A stretch of 64,000 nt of DNA from Hyphomonadaceae bacterium (GCA_022844345.1 JALHLU010000003.1:186001-250000); one strand, 5' to 3'. Counted from the stretch's first letter, positions 49,530 to 58,847 are shown. Translations and numbers: made by a program. The notes: a model not told the origin generated them from the letters alone.

Positions 49530-51002
49530 TCAACGATTCGCCGCCGGCGCGCTTTCGGACTCGCCGGAACCGAGAACGGCTTCCACCACGGGCTGGTCCT
49601 GCGTCGGATCGGACAGCAGTCCTTCCCACTTCGCGATCACAGCGCAGGCGATTGAATTTCCAATCACATTCGTCGCGGTGCGGCCCATGTCCATGAAGGC
49701 GTCGACCGCCAGCACAAGCGCGATCCAGGCAGGGTCCATCCCCATCGCCGGCAGCGTCGCCGAAATGACGACGAGCGAGGCGCGCGGAACCCCGGCAATG
49801 CCCTTGGATGTGACCATAAGCAGCAGGAGCATGCCGATCTGCTGTTCGATGGTCAGCGGAATGCCCATGGCCTGCGCGATGAACATCACCGCGAAGGTGC
49901 AATACATCATCGAGCCATCGAGGTTGAACGAGTAGCCGAGCGGCAGCACAAACGAGACAACGCGATTGGCGATGCCGTGCCGCTCCAGCTGTTCCAGCAG
50001 GCGGGGATAGGCCGCTTCGGAACTGGCCGTCGCAAAGGCGATCAGGCCTGGCGAGCGCACATCCCAGATCAGCTTGAACACGCGCGGTCCGAGAATCAGG
50101 AAGCCAACCGCTATCAGCAGGGCCCACAGCACGAACAACGCGACGAAGAAGGTCCCCACCAGGCGCCCATAGTCCGCGATGACGCCCAGACCCTGCAGCG
50201 ACACGGTGTAGGCAAGCGCGCCAAACACGGCCAACGGGGCCGCGGTCATCACATATCCAGTGATCTTGAGCATCAGGAATGCGCCCTGCTCGAGCAGGTC
50301 GGTCACCTTGGCCGTCTTCTGGCCAAGCGACTGCAGCGCGATGCCCATGAACAGCGAGATCACCACGATCTGCAGGATTTCGTTGCGCGCCATCGCGTCC
50401 ACGATCGATGTCGGGAAGACGTGCGTGATGAATTCGGCCAGCGAGAAGTTGCCGGTCGCAACGCTCGACACATCGGCTACGGCGGTCTCCAGCGTAACGG
50501 GGAAATCCACGCCCGGCTTGAGGAAGTTGACCATGATCAGGCCAAGGCCGAGCGAGACAAGGGAGGCGGTGATGAACCAGCCCATTGTCCGCGCGCCGAT
50601 CCGTCCAACGGCTGCCCCGCCGCCCAGGTGGGCGATCCCCACGGTCAGCGTGGTCAACACGAGCGGAGCCACGATCATCTTGATAAGGCGGAGAAAAATG
50701 TCCGAAAGGATCTTGAAATAGCCCGCCATCTCAGTCTGGAATTTCGTCGGCGCCTTCTCGATTTCGGCGGTGATCGCCTCGCCATTCTTGTTGCGGTCGG
50801 CCTGGGCGAAGGTGATGTCATTCTCTGTACGCGAGGCGTTGAATTCGGCCTCGTTCAGTTGCCCGTCGCCATTCGTATCGAACGCCGCGACCCGTTGTTC
50901 GGCTGCCGTGTGGCGCCCGTTCACATCGCCATAGACGAACGCGCCAACGGCGATGCCCAGCACCATGGCGAGAATCAGCCCGATGAAGATCAGACGTTGC
51001 AT
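49530..51002 (-). CDS. dicarboxylate/amino acid:cation symporter with inserted EF-hand pair
   Basis: 490 residues of the DAACS (GltP/DctA) family, whose members are usually 410-440 long. Family motifs are FLRLIKMIVAPLVLTTLTVGIA, the serine-rich re-entrant loop region (ATASSEAAYPRLLEQL), SFNLDGSMMYC (NMDGT-like), and MLLLLMVTSKGIAGVPRASLVV. Between helix 1 and helix 2 (residues 40-82) is a calcium-binding EF-hand loop D-T-N-G-D-G-Q-L-N-E-A-E at 42-53 and a degenerate second loop at 69-80. This region would face the periplasm. The start is the ATG at 51002 behind GGGGAG. Confidence 0.9.
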   Translation of the reverse strand: MQRLIFIGLILAMVLGIAVGAFVYGDVNGRHTAAEQRVAAFDTNGDGQLNEAEFNASRTENDITFAQADRNKNGEAITAEIEKAPTKFQTEMAGYFKILSDIFLRLIKMIVAPLVLTTLTVGIAHLGGGAAVGRIGARTMGWFITASLVSLGLGLIMVNFLKPGVDFPVTLETAVADVSSVATGNFSLAEFITHVFPTSIVDAMARNEILQIVVISLFMGIALQSLGQKTAKVTDLLEQGAFLMLKITGYVMTAAPLAVFGALAYTVSLQGLGVIADYGRLVGTFFVALFVLWALLIAVGFLILGPRVFKLIWDVRSPGLIAFATASSEAAYPRLLEQLERHGIANRVVSFVLPLGYSFNLDGSMMYCTFAVMFIAQAMGIPLTIEQQIGMLLLLMVTSKGIAGVPRASLVVISATLPAMGMDPAWIALVLAVDAFMDMGRTATNVIGNSIACAVIAKWEGLLSDPTQDQPVVEAVLGSGESESAPAANR

Positions 51003-51160
51003 GCGGCGGCAGCTCCCCGAGACTATCGGCCTGCATAACACGCGAGGCCGGGCAGACCAGCCCAACCGAGCGACAGGAGCCCCGATCCATGCGAGCGTGC
51101 CTCTAATCACGCCAGCCCACGCAATCAGGCTACCCCCAGGGCTGGCCGAGGAGACACTCG

Positions 51161-51370
51161 ATGGATGACGGCGCAATCGACCGCGAGGCCATGGGCAAGA
51201 TGGCCAAGGCGCTCCTTTTCATCAAAGGCGCGAGTGACCCCACCGCCCTCGCGCTGAAGCTGGCGTGCGAGACGGGAAAGCCCGCCGACATCAAGAAGGC
51301 CCGCACCCTCTTCCTCAAACTGAAACCCAGCGAGCGCCAAGGCGCGATGGCGATGATCTCGGAGGACTAG
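51161..51370 (+). CDS. small helical protein of unknown function
   Basis: 69 residues with a good Shine-Dalgarno sequence (GAGGAGA, 51148-51154). Sequence features are MAKALLFIKGASDPTALALKLACETGKPADIKKARTLFLKLKPSERQGAMAMI, mainly amphipathic helix with many lysines. It has no signal peptide or membrane segment. No family recognised. It is divergent from the symporter gene, sharing a 158-base spacer. Confidence 0.6.
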   Translation: MDDGAIDREAMGKMAKALLFIKGASDPTALALKLACETGKPADIKKARTLFLKLKPSERQGAMAMISED

Positions 51371-51484
51371 CCTCCGTGACCGCCGGGCGCCCGCACATGT
51401 GCTCGCTTCCTGATCCCGCTTCGTCAGCTTACAACTTGCCTCGACCACGAGCCGGGCAGGCGCCCGGCGGTCCAGAGATACGCC

Positions 51485-52417
51485 ATGGCCGGCAGCCAGG
51501 ACTTCGCAGCAGACCCGCGCAACGCCAGCCTCAAGGTCTGGCTGAACGGTCAGCTTGTGCCGAAGGACGAGGCGAAGGTTTCGATCTTCGATGCGGGCTT
51601 CGTGCTGGGCGATGGCGTGTGGGAGGGGCTGCGGCTGCACAAGGGCGCGCTGCTGTTTCTCGATGCGCATATCGAGCGGTTGTATCAGGGCGCAAAAGAC
51701 ATCGCGCTCGATCTTGGGCTGACGCGCGACGAGATGGTTGCAGCCCTCCATGCAACATGCGCGGCCAATGGCATGGAGACCGGCGCGCACCTGCGCCTGA
51801 TGGCGACGCGGGGCGTCAAGAAGGCGGTGAACCAGGACCCGCGCAATGCGCTGGGCGCGGCCACCATCGTCATCGTCGCCGAATATAAAGAGCCGAGCCC
51901 CGATATCGTGACGAAGGGCCTCAACGTGGTGACGAGTTCCATACGGACCACGCCGGCCGACATGTTCGACATGCGGCTCAACTCGCATTCGCGCCTGCCG
52001 CTGATCCGCGCGCTGCTGGATGTGATCCCGCGTGGGGGCGATGAAGCGCTGATGCTCGATCCCGGCGGTATGGTCGCCAGCTGCAACGCCACCAATTTCT
52101 TCTGGTTGAAGGATGGCGAGGTGCGCACCTCGACAGGCGAGTTCTGCTTCAACGGCGTCACGCGCGGCAATGTCATTCGCCTGTGCGACGCAAACGGGAT
52201 TCCCGTGAAGCTGGATTTCTTCCCGCTGCGCGACGTGCACGCCGCCGACGAGGCGTTCGTCACGGGCACGTTCGGCGGGATAACGCCGGTGCGCGCGGTG
52301 GATGACCACGTGATGCCGGCGGGGACGCCAGGACCTGTCACACAGAGATTGCGGGAGCTGTATGACGCGCTGAAGGACGAGCAGGCTCAGTATGCGCGAT
52401 TGAGGGTTGGTCCGTGA
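51485..52417 (+). CDS. class IV aminotransferase-like protein (expected PLP lysine replaced by Asn)
   Basis: 310 residues of the fold type IV PLP enzyme family (branched-chain aminotransferase, D-alanine aminotransferase, ADC lyase). Motifs are VSIFDAGFVLGDGVWEGLRLHKG, HIERLYQGA, then MVASCNATNFFWLKDGEV and NGVTRGNVIRLC. The lysine that forms the Schiff base is expected within a K-x-H-x-R-L-type stretch. Here the stretch reads N-S-H-S-R-L, with Asn166 encoded by AAC, one base from the Lys codon AAG. Either the family subgroup is non-canonical, or this copy is altered. The next gene overlaps by four bases. Confidence 0.8.
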   Translation: MAGSQDFAADPRNASLKVWLNGQLVPKDEAKVSIFDAGFVLGDGVWEGLRLHKGALLFLDAHIERLYQGAKDIALDLGLTRDEMVAALHATCAANGMETGAHLRLMATRGVKKAVNQDPRNALGAATIVIVAEYKEPSPDIVTKGLNVVTSSIRTTPADMFDMRLNSHSRLPLIRALLDVIPRGGDEALMLDPGGMVASCNATNFFWLKDGEVRTSTGEFCFNGVTRGNVIRLCDANGIPVKLDFFPLRDVHAADEAFVTGTFGGITPVRAVDDHVMPAGTPGPVTQRLRELYDALKDEQAQYARLRVGP

Positions 52418-52593
52418 GCGCCGCGCACCCATGCCCGTGCTGCGGCGAGGAGAGCCTGTCAGAGATCGGAAACTACGAGATATGCCGCGTATGCGGATGG
52501 GAGGACGACCCCGTGCAGCGCGAAGATCCGAACTACGCAGGTGGCGCAAACTCTTTGAGCTTGAATGAGGCAAGGAACGCACTCTCACTATGA
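52414..52593 (+). CDS. CPCC-family cysteine-rich small protein
   Basis: 59 residues from a GTG that overlaps the aminotransferase stop codon (GTGA), with a stop codon that overlaps the ATG of the next gene. The sequence has CPCCG at residues 7-11, CRVCGWEDDPVQ from residue 24, and DPNYAGGANSLSLNEAR, the full pattern of the Cys-rich CPCC domain family. Two CxxC-type pairs suggest one zinc ion. Function unknown. Its coupled position between an aminotransferase-like and a sulfotransferase-like gene is unusual. Confidence 0.85.
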   Translation: MSAAHPCPCCGEESLSEIGNYEICRVCGWEDDPVQREDPNYAGGANSLSLNEARNALSL

Positions 52594-53321
52594 CCTCCCC
52601 CATCCGCATCGCCATGTGGTCAGGCCCGCGCAACATCTCGACGGCGATGATGCGGTCGTTCGAGGCGCGGGGCGATTGTCATGTGGTGGATGAGCCATTC
52701 TATGCGGCCTTCCTGCGCGAGACCGGACTTGATCATCCGATGACGGCTGAAACGCTGGCGAGCCAGCCGAACGACTGGCGTGAGGTTGCGCGACAGCTTT
52801 CGCAACCGGCGGCGGACAAGCCCATCGTCTACGAAAAGCACATGACGCATCACATGCTGCCGGCCTTCGGGCTGGACTGGATGAGCCAGTGCCGCAACGC
52901 CTTCCTGATCCGCGATCCGGTGCGCGTGCTGGCCTCCTACACGCAGAAGCGCGGAGAGGTTGAGCTCGCCGATATCGGCTTCGTGCAACAGGCGGAAATC
53001 TTCGCGCGGGTGGCGGATCGGCTGGGTCATGCGCCGCCGGTTGTCGAAGGCGCCGATGTGCTGCGCGATCCGGCGGGCATGCTGTCGAAACTCTGCGCCG
53101 CCCTCGATATTCCGTGGACCACGAAGATGCTCGGCTGGCCCGCCGGCCGCCGCGCGACGGACGGCGTCTGGGCGCCGGCCTGGTATGACGCGGTCGAGCG
53201 ATCCACCGGCTTTGGCCCGCCGCCGGAAGAGACGCCCATCACGCTCTCGCCTCACCTGCAGCACATAGCGGACGAAGCACGCCCGCATTATGAAGCGCTG
53301 GTGAAGTGGAAGATTGGCTGA
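52590..53321 (+). CDS. sulfotransferase-like P-loop protein
   Basis: 243 residues. The N-terminal motif IAMWSGPRNISTAMMRSFEARGD is the 5-prime phosphosulfate loop region of sulfotransferase-like P-loop proteins. A second conserved segment is AFLIRDPVRVLASYTQ (the 3-prime phosphate-binding R-D-P). It ends with LQHIADEARPHYEAL. In plants and some other eukaryotes a similar domain is fused to a class IV aminotransferase (Arabidopsis BCAT-like proteins). Here the two are separate but coupled genes with the CPCC gene between. The substrate is unknown. Confidence 0.8.
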   Translation: MTSPIRIAMWSGPRNISTAMMRSFEARGDCHVVDEPFYAAFLRETGLDHPMTAETLASQPNDWREVARQLSQPAADKPIVYEKHMTHHMLPAFGLDWMSQCRNAFLIRDPVRVLASYTQKRGEVELADIGFVQQAEIFARVADRLGHAPPVVEGADVLRDPAGMLSKLCAALDIPWTTKMLGWPAGRRATDGVWAPAWYDAVERSTGFGPPPEETPITLSPHLQHIADEARPHYEALVKWKIG

Positions 53322-53336
53322 ACGTCGAATGCGCGA

Positions 53337-54446
53337 TCAGCCCTCGTCCCGATCACCCTTCTCGGAAATATTGCGGCCCTCGCGATCAGCCGCGCGGCCG
53401 CCTTCGAGAATGCCCAGCAGGCCGTGATTGCCCTCGTGGCAGGCGTATTCATAGACGTGGTCGTTCACGCGATTGAGGCCCACCTCGCCCTTCCACACCT
53501 GCGTGTAGAGCGCGGGATCGTGCACCTCGAACTCATACAGCACCTGCGAGTCGGAATAGCGCGTGAAGCGCTCGATGATCTTGCCGCCGGGTGTCAGCGT
53601 CGCCTGGCTGCCGCCTTCCGGATTCACGTTGATGGTTTCGACCACCAGCGTGTCGTCCTCCCACCAGCCGATGGAATCGCCCAGCCACTGATTGAGTTGC
53701 GGCGGCTTGTGCCTGGTATTGAGCGGGATGATACGGGCGTCGTGGTTCATCTCCACAACGATCACCACGTGATCGGGCGACTGAATGATCTGGTAATTGT
53801 TGTTGTAGAGCACGTTCATCATCGGCGGACCGCCCGTGCCGCCGAAGCCGACGATGCAGCGCTCGCCCGCGCCACGCTCTTCGGGGTGGTCATAGCCTGT
53901 GCCCCGGCCGCGCCCGCCGCGCAGCGTAGCGGCCAGCTTGCGCCCTTCTTCCGAGAACGGAACCTGCCCGCTCGGAGGGTCGACGATCCAGGATGCGCGC
54001 CACGTGCCTTTCACATTGGCGTAGCTCGATCCCGGATCGATCCAGAACGAGTTGTAGCCGCGGCCCGAGGCGAGATCCTTCCCGTCGAGCAGGCCATCGC
54101 CGAGGTTCTGGTTGTCGTCGGTCGCCTGCCGGATGTTGGATGGGTTGGCGGCCCGGGCGGCCGCCTCTTCCTCGTCCGACATGATCAGCGATTTCATGTT
54201 GGCCGGGCGTGTGAGCCGCGTGTTGGAGGCGTTGGACCAGACGCCCGAAAGGTCAGGCTGGCCAAACGACAGACGCGGGGCGACATAGCCGGCGGCCACG
54301 CGGTCTCCCTCCTTCGCTGGCTTCTGGTTGGGAACGAACACGCGCGCGCCGGTCTGGGCGGCGGCCTGCGCCGAAGCGGCGCCAGCCCCGGCCAGCACGA
54401 GCGCAGCCGCCACCGCGGCCACCGAGACGTGGCGCAAGCTCAACAT
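53337..54446 (-). CDS. secreted conserved protein, paralogue of 54585-55652
   Basis: 369 residues from the ATG at 54446 (GGAGG seven bases upstream); the in-frame ATG two codons earlier is too close to that site. Signal peptide, then RLSFGQPDLSGVWSNASNT, SGRGYNSFWIDPGSSYANVKGTWRAS, IIQSPDHVVIVVEMNHDARIIPLN, WLGDSIGWWEDDTLVVETINVN, and a C-terminal EYACHEGNHGLLGILEGGRAADREGR. The family is widespread in Acidobacteria and sphingomonads, with no known function. Conserved His/Asp/Cys residues might bind a metal. Confidence 0.75.
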   Translation of the reverse strand: MLSLRHVSVAAVAAALVLAGAGAASAQAAAQTGARVFVPNQKPAKEGDRVAAGYVAPRLSFGQPDLSGVWSNASNTRLTRPANMKSLIMSDEEEAAARAANPSNIRQATDDNQNLGDGLLDGKDLASGRGYNSFWIDPGSSYANVKGTWRASWIVDPPSGQVPFSEEGRKLAATLRGGRGRGTGYDHPEERGAGERCIVGFGGTGGPPMMNVLYNNNYQIIQSPDHVVIVVEMNHDARIIPLNTRHKPPQLNQWLGDSIGWWEDDTLVVETINVNPEGGSQATLTPGGKIIERFTRYSDSQVLYEFEVHDPALYTQVWKGEVGLNRVNDHVYEYACHEGNHGLLGILEGGRAADREGRNISEKGDRDEG

Positions 54447-54584
54447 GGACATACCTCCCAGGCATCCTGCCGGCTTGGCGCCGGTCTAGGTCTTGTCAGC
54501 CGGGATAGTTGCCGAATCCGCGGCCCGGCCACAAGCGGGCGCCGGGCCGGTCAATCGCAAGCTCTCGCTCACGTGAAGCCGCCG

Positions 54585-55652
54585 CTACTCCTCGCGGTCG
54601 CCGTCTTCCTGGATGTTGCGGCCTTCACGGTCGGCGGCGCGGCCGCCTTCGAGAATGCCGAGCAGTCCGTGATTGCCCTCGTGGCAGGCGTATTCGTACA
54701 TGCCGTCCTGGGCGTTCAGGGCCATCTGGCCTTTCCACACCTGGGTGTAGAGACTCGCGTCATCGACCTCGAACTCGTAGAATACCTGCTTGTCGTTGTA
54801 GCGCGAAAAGCGTTCCGTGATCTTGCCAGAGGGCGAGATCGCCACGCCCGAGCCGCCGCGCGTCATGTTGATGGTTTCCACCACCAGCGTGTCGCCTTCC
54901 CACCAGCCGATGGAATCGCCCATCCACGGCGTCAGCTCCTTCGGCTTGTGCGTGGCGTTGAGCGGGATGATGCGCGCATCGTGGATCATCTCGGATTCGA
55001 TCACCACATGGTCGGGCGACTGAATGATACGCAGGTTGTTGTTGTAGAGATAGTTGCCGATCGGCGGGCCCGACGTGCCGAGGATGATGCAGCGCTCGTT
55101 GAGGTTGCGCTCTTCGGGATGGTCATAGCCGGTGCCGAGGCGCGGGCCGTACGGGTTGGCGGAAACGCCGCGCTTCATCGGCACCTGACCGTTCGCCGGT
55201 TCGACGATCCACGACGTGCGCCACGTGCCTTTTACATTGGCGTAGCTTGAGCCCGGGTCGATCCAGAAGGCGTTGTAGCCACGGCCCGACTGCAGGTCCT
55301 TGCCATCAAGCAGGCCATCGCTGGGCTTCTGGTTGTCGTCTGTCTTCTGCCGGATGTTCTGCGGATTGGTGTCTCGGGCCTTGTCGTTTTCGGCGTCCGA
55401 CATCACGAGGTTCGGCATGCTGGCCGGACGGCGCAGCGGCGTGTTGGACGCATTCGTCCAGACGCCCTGCAGGTCAGGCTGGCCGATCTTCAGGCGCGGG
55501 ACCTGATAGCCCGGCTCGACCATGGGCGCGCTGATCGCGGCCTTGTCGACCTCAGGCCCGGTTGCAGCAGGCGCAGTCTGAGCCCAGGCCGGCGCGGCGC
55601 AGGCCATCAGGACGGCACTCGCAGCCAGCAAGGCGTGGGGCAGCTTGATCAT
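54585..55652 (-). CDS. secreted conserved protein, paralogue of 53337-54446
   Basis: 355 residues from the ATG at 55652, behind GGGAGG at a good distance. It has the same layout as the downstream paralogue: signal peptide (ends PAWAQ), IGQPDLQGVWTNASNTPL, SGRGYNAFWIDPGSSYANVKGTWR, RIIQSPDHVVIESEMIHDARIIPLN, WMGDSIGWWEGDTLVVETINMT, and CHEGNHGLLGILEGGRAADREGRN. Both copies are same-strand neighbours, 139 bases apart, clearly from tandem duplication. The two may act together or on related substrates. Confidence 0.75.
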   Translation of the reverse strand: MIKLPHALLAASAVLMACAAPAWAQTAPAATGPEVDKAAISAPMVEPGYQVPRLKIGQPDLQGVWTNASNTPLRRPASMPNLVMSDAENDKARDTNPQNIRQKTDDNQKPSDGLLDGKDLQSGRGYNAFWIDPGSSYANVKGTWRTSWIVEPANGQVPMKRGVSANPYGPRLGTGYDHPEERNLNERCIILGTSGPPIGNYLYNNNLRIIQSPDHVVIESEMIHDARIIPLNATHKPKELTPWMGDSIGWWEGDTLVVETINMTRGGSGVAISPSGKITERFSRYNDKQVFYEFEVDDASLYTQVWKGQMALNAQDGMYEYACHEGNHGLLGILEGGRAADREGRNIQEDGDREE

Positions 55653-55815
55653 GGCGTAGACCTCCCGAGACATCGCGACCGGCTGTTGGCCAGCCGTGTA
55701 ATCTTTCTTACGCTGATCCATGCCGAATCCGGCCGCCCGCCACAAGCACGGGCAGTGTCGCGGGGCGTGACCTCGCGTCAAATTGAAGGGATTTTCGCCT
55801 CAGGCGGGGCCAGAC

Positions 55816-56472
55816 CTAGCGTTTGCCGTCGAGGACCGCCTGCACAAGCGCGATCGCCTCAGGCGTATCCCACTCCGCGGGGACGGTGAGTCGGGCGACT
55901 TCCTGACCATCCTTGTCGTAGATCAGCGTGGCCGGCAGCGCGCCGGTCTGGGCCTCGGACTGGAGGATCAGCTCGCCATCGAAGAAGAACGGCAGGTCGG
56001 TTCCGACCAGCTCGCGGAACTTGGTCAGCGTCGATTCTCGCGTCACGTCCTTACCGAATCCATAGGCCACGGGGACAACAGCGACATCCTTGCCTTCGAA
56101 CGCCTTCTGCAGGCGCGCCAGGCTGGGCATTTCCTTGACGCATGGCCCGCACCATTCCGCCCAGATATTGTAGACCAGCACCTTGCCCTTGAAATCGGCG
56201 AAGGAGTGGGAGGCGCCTGTTTCGTCGACGAATGCCGATGTGGGCGCGGCGATTTCGACGTCGAGGTCGAGGCATTTCAGCGACCCGGCGCGGTGTCCGG
56301 CGAGGGCGGATGTGGTGGCCGGGGGCTGATAGTCCTTGTGGCTGCAGGAAAGCAGCACGGGCTGCCCGGCCGCATCCGCCGCTGGACCTGGAGCGGGGGT
56401 CTCGGCTGCTGGCTGGCAGGCCACCGCAAAGAGTGCGAGAAGCGCGGCGGAAATGGCGGGTCTGAACGACAT
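55816..56472 (-). CDS. TlpA-like thioredoxin lipoprotein
   Basis: 218 residues with a lipobox (LFAVAC) and a thioredoxin fold: [32 protein letters not shown] carries the active-site CGPC, and [17 protein letters not shown] includes the cis-proline. This is a membrane-tethered periplasmic thiol reductase of the TlpA/ResA type, used in cytochrome c maturation or redox control. Its start codon overlaps that of argH on the other strand (CATG at 56470-56473). In related genomes a TlpA-like gene beside argH is common. Confidence 0.88.
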   Translation of the reverse strand: MSFRPAISAALLALFAVACQPAAETPAPGPAADAAGQPVLLSCSHKDYQPPATTSALAGHRAGSLKCLDLDVEIAAPTSAFVDETGASHSFADFKGKVLVYNIWAEWCGPCVKEMPSLARLQKAFEGKDVAVVPVAYGFGKDVTRESTLTKFRELVGTDLPFFFDGELILQSEAQTGALPATLIYDKDGQEVARLTVPAEWDTPEAIALVQAVLDGKR

Positions 56473-57865
56473 GACAAAGAATCCCGAAAGTAACGCGATG
56501 TGGGGCGGCCGGTTCTCGGCCATGCCCGATCAGGTCATGGAGGCGATAAACGCGTCCATCGACGTGGACAAGCGCCTCGCCGAGCAGGACATCGCCGGAT
56601 CGAAGGCCCATGCCGCCATGCTGGCGAAGACCGCCGTGATCACCGCCGCCGACGAAGCCGCCATCCAGACCGGCCTCGACCAGGTCCTGTCCGAGATTCG
56701 CGAAGGAAAATTCCAGTTTTCCAAGGCGCTGGAAGACATTCACCTGAATGTGGAATCCCGCCTCAAGGAAATCATCAGCGAGCCGGCCGGGCGGCTGCAC
56801 ACCGCAAGGTCGCGCAATGACCAGGTCGCCGTCGATTTTCGCCTCTGGGTCAAATCCGCGTGTGAGACGCGCCGCGACCAGATCACCGCGCTGATGAAGG
56901 CGCTGCTGGCGCAGGCCGAAGCTCACGCCGACACGGTGATGCCGGGCTTCACGCACCTGCAGACGGCGCAGCCTGTGACGTTCGGCCATCACCTGATGGC
57001 CTATGTGGAAATGTTCGATCGCGATCGCGGACGGTTCGCCGACGCTATCGTCCGCATGAACGAATCTCCGCTCGGCGCAGCGGCGCTGGCCGGCACGGGC
57101 TTTCCCATCGATCGCCACATGACGGCGAAGGCGCTGGGCTTTGACAGGCCGATGGCCAACTCGCTCGATTGCGTCTCGGCGCGCGACTTCGCGCTTGAGG
57201 CGTTGAGCAGCGTTGCGATCTGCGCACAGCATCTCTCGCGCCTGGCCGAAGAGATCGTGATCTGGTCGTCGGCCCAGTTCGGCTTCGTGCGCATGTCGGA
57301 TGCATGGTCCACCGGCTCCAGCATCATGCCGCAGAAGCGCAACCCGGACGCCGCCGAACTCGTGCGCGCCAAATCGGGCCGCGCGATTGGCTCGCTGGTG
57401 CAGCTGTTCACGATCATGAAGGGCCTGCCGCTCGCCTATTCGAAGGACATGCAGGACGACAAGCTGACGACGTTCGAAGCGTTCGACTCGCTGGATCTTT
57501 CGCTGCAGGCGATGGCCGGCATGATCAGCACCATGACGCCGAACAAGGAGCGCATGCGCGCCTCTGCTGCGTCGGGCTTCTCGACCGCGACGGACCTTGC
57601 CGACTGGCTGGTGCGCGAACTCAACATCCCGTTCCGCGAAGCCCACCACATCACCGGCGCCGCCGTGAAAGCCGCCGAGACCGCAGGTATCGCCCTGCCC
57701 GATCTTCCGCTTGGCGTGCTGCAGAAACTCGAACCGCGCATCACCGACAAGGTGTTCGCGGTGCTGACGGTGGATGCGTCAGTGGCGAGCCGCCAGAGCT
57801 ATGGCGGGACTGCGCCGACGCGTGTGCGCGAGCAGGTGGCGGCGTGGAAGGCGAAACTGGTCTGA
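56471..57865 (+). CDS. argH: argininosuccinate lyase
   Basis: 464 residues. It cleaves argininosuccinate to arginine and fumarate, the last step of arginine synthesis. Family motifs are MWGGRFS near the start, [38 protein letters not shown] and the signature [18 protein letters not shown]. The start is the ATG at 56471 that overlaps the divergent TlpA start; the ATG at 56498 (MWGGRF) is the alternative, and neither has a strong ribosome site. Confidence 0.95.
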   Translation: MTKNPESNAMWGGRFSAMPDQVMEAINASIDVDKRLAEQDIAGSKAHAAMLAKTAVITAADEAAIQTGLDQVLSEIREGKFQFSKALEDIHLNVESRLKEIISEPAGRLHTARSRNDQVAVDFRLWVKSACETRRDQITALMKALLAQAEAHADTVMPGFTHLQTAQPVTFGHHLMAYVEMFDRDRGRFADAIVRMNESPLGAAALAGTGFPIDRHMTAKALGFDRPMANSLDCVSARDFALEALSSVAICAQHLSRLAEEIVIWSSAQFGFVRMSDAWSTGSSIMPQKRNPDAAELVRAKSGRAIGSLVQLFTIMKGLPLAYSKDMQDDKLTTFEAFDSLDLSLQAMAGMISTMTPNKERMRASAASGFSTATDLADWLVRELNIPFREAHHITGAAVKAAETAGIALPDLPLGVLQKLEPRITDKVFAVLTVDASVASRQSYGGTAPTRVREQVAAWKAKLV

Positions 57866-57953
57866 TCGCGGCAGACTGATATGCGAAGGCCGCCAGCTAG
57901 CAGGTTGCGCCGGATCATGCTTTCGTTACGTCGGATCATGGCGCTGAGGCCCT

Positions 57954-58835
57954 GTGTCGCCGATAGTCCTCTATTCGCAGCGTCAGCCTGCCGATCAGAG
58001 GTTACATTTGACATCGCGGTTAGTCGTTCGGCATCGGCTACGATCATTGCAAGTCGCGTTCCTGCTGTCAGCCGCGGCGCTCGCATTGCTGACGGCGCCT
58101 GACGCACACGCGGCGATCCTGCAGGTGGCGCCGGATTCGCCCGCGTGGATGCATATCGGCGCGGCAACGCTCTTGTGGGCCCACATCGGCGGCGGGGTCG
58201 CGGGCATTGCAACCGGCGCCATTGCGCTTGCAAGCCGCAAGGGCGGCAAGATCCACCGCGCCGTAGGCAAGGTGTTTTTCGGCGTGATGCTCATCTGCTA
58301 TATTGTCGCAACCGCTGTGGCGCCATTCCTCGACGAAGGCCAGCGGACGAACACCATCGCTGGCCTCATGGCGCTGTACCTACTTCTCTCAGGCTGGGCG
58401 GCGGCCCAGCGACCGGAAATCACGGCTGGCGTCTGGCAGGTCGTTGGTCTGATCGCGGCGGTGACCATAGGCGGCGCTGGCGCAGTCTTTATGCAGATGG
58501 GCGCCAGCGATCCCACGGGCACGATCGACGGTTCACCGCCGCAGGCCTTCGTGATCTTCATGGTTGCTGGACTGTTCGCTGCAGCGGGCGAGATCAATGT
58601 CCTGGCGCGCCGCACATTGAGTGGTCCCGCGCGTGTTTCCAGACATCTCTGGCGAATGTGCTTCTCGCTGTTCATTGCGTCCGGCTCGTTCTTCCTCGGC
58701 CAGATGCAGATGCTGCCCGACTGGATGATCAGCTCTCAAGCCTATCTCGTGCTTGCGCTCTTTCCGGTTGTCGCGATGCTGCTCTGGCTCGTGCTGGTGC
58801 GTCTTCCGCGCCGCCGCAAACTGGCGCAGCAGTAA
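57954..58835 (+). CDS. multi-helix membrane protein (DUF2306-like)
   Basis: About 293 residues from a GTG; a TTG at 58047 is a possible later start, which would keep the signal-like AFLLSAAALALLTAPDAHA. Six to seven hydrophobic helices follow, with the family-like pattern WAHIGGGVAGIATGAIALASRKGGKIHRAVGKVFF. The His residue before the second helix and the H-R-A-V-G turn recall DUF2306-type proteins. Function unknown. It lies downstream of argH in an accessory block. Confidence 0.6.
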   Translation: MSPIVLYSQRQPADQRLHLTSRLVVRHRLRSLQVAFLLSAAALALLTAPDAHAAILQVAPDSPAWMHIGAATLLWAHIGGGVAGIATGAIALASRKGGKIHRAVGKVFFGVMLICYIVATAVAPFLDEGQRTNTIAGLMALYLLLSGWAAAQRPEITAGVWQVVGLIAAVTIGGAGAVFMQMGASDPTGTIDGSPPQAFVIFMVAGLFAAAGEINVLARRTLSGPARVSRHLWRMCFSLFIASGSFFLGQMQMLPDWMISSQAYLVLALFPVVAMLLWLVLVRLPRRRKLAQQ

Positions 58836-58847
58836 AGCGGAATCCGC

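Noticed and set aside
56051-57649. A 532-codon minus-strand frame opposite argH
   Set aside because: Shadow of argH and the TlpA-like gene.
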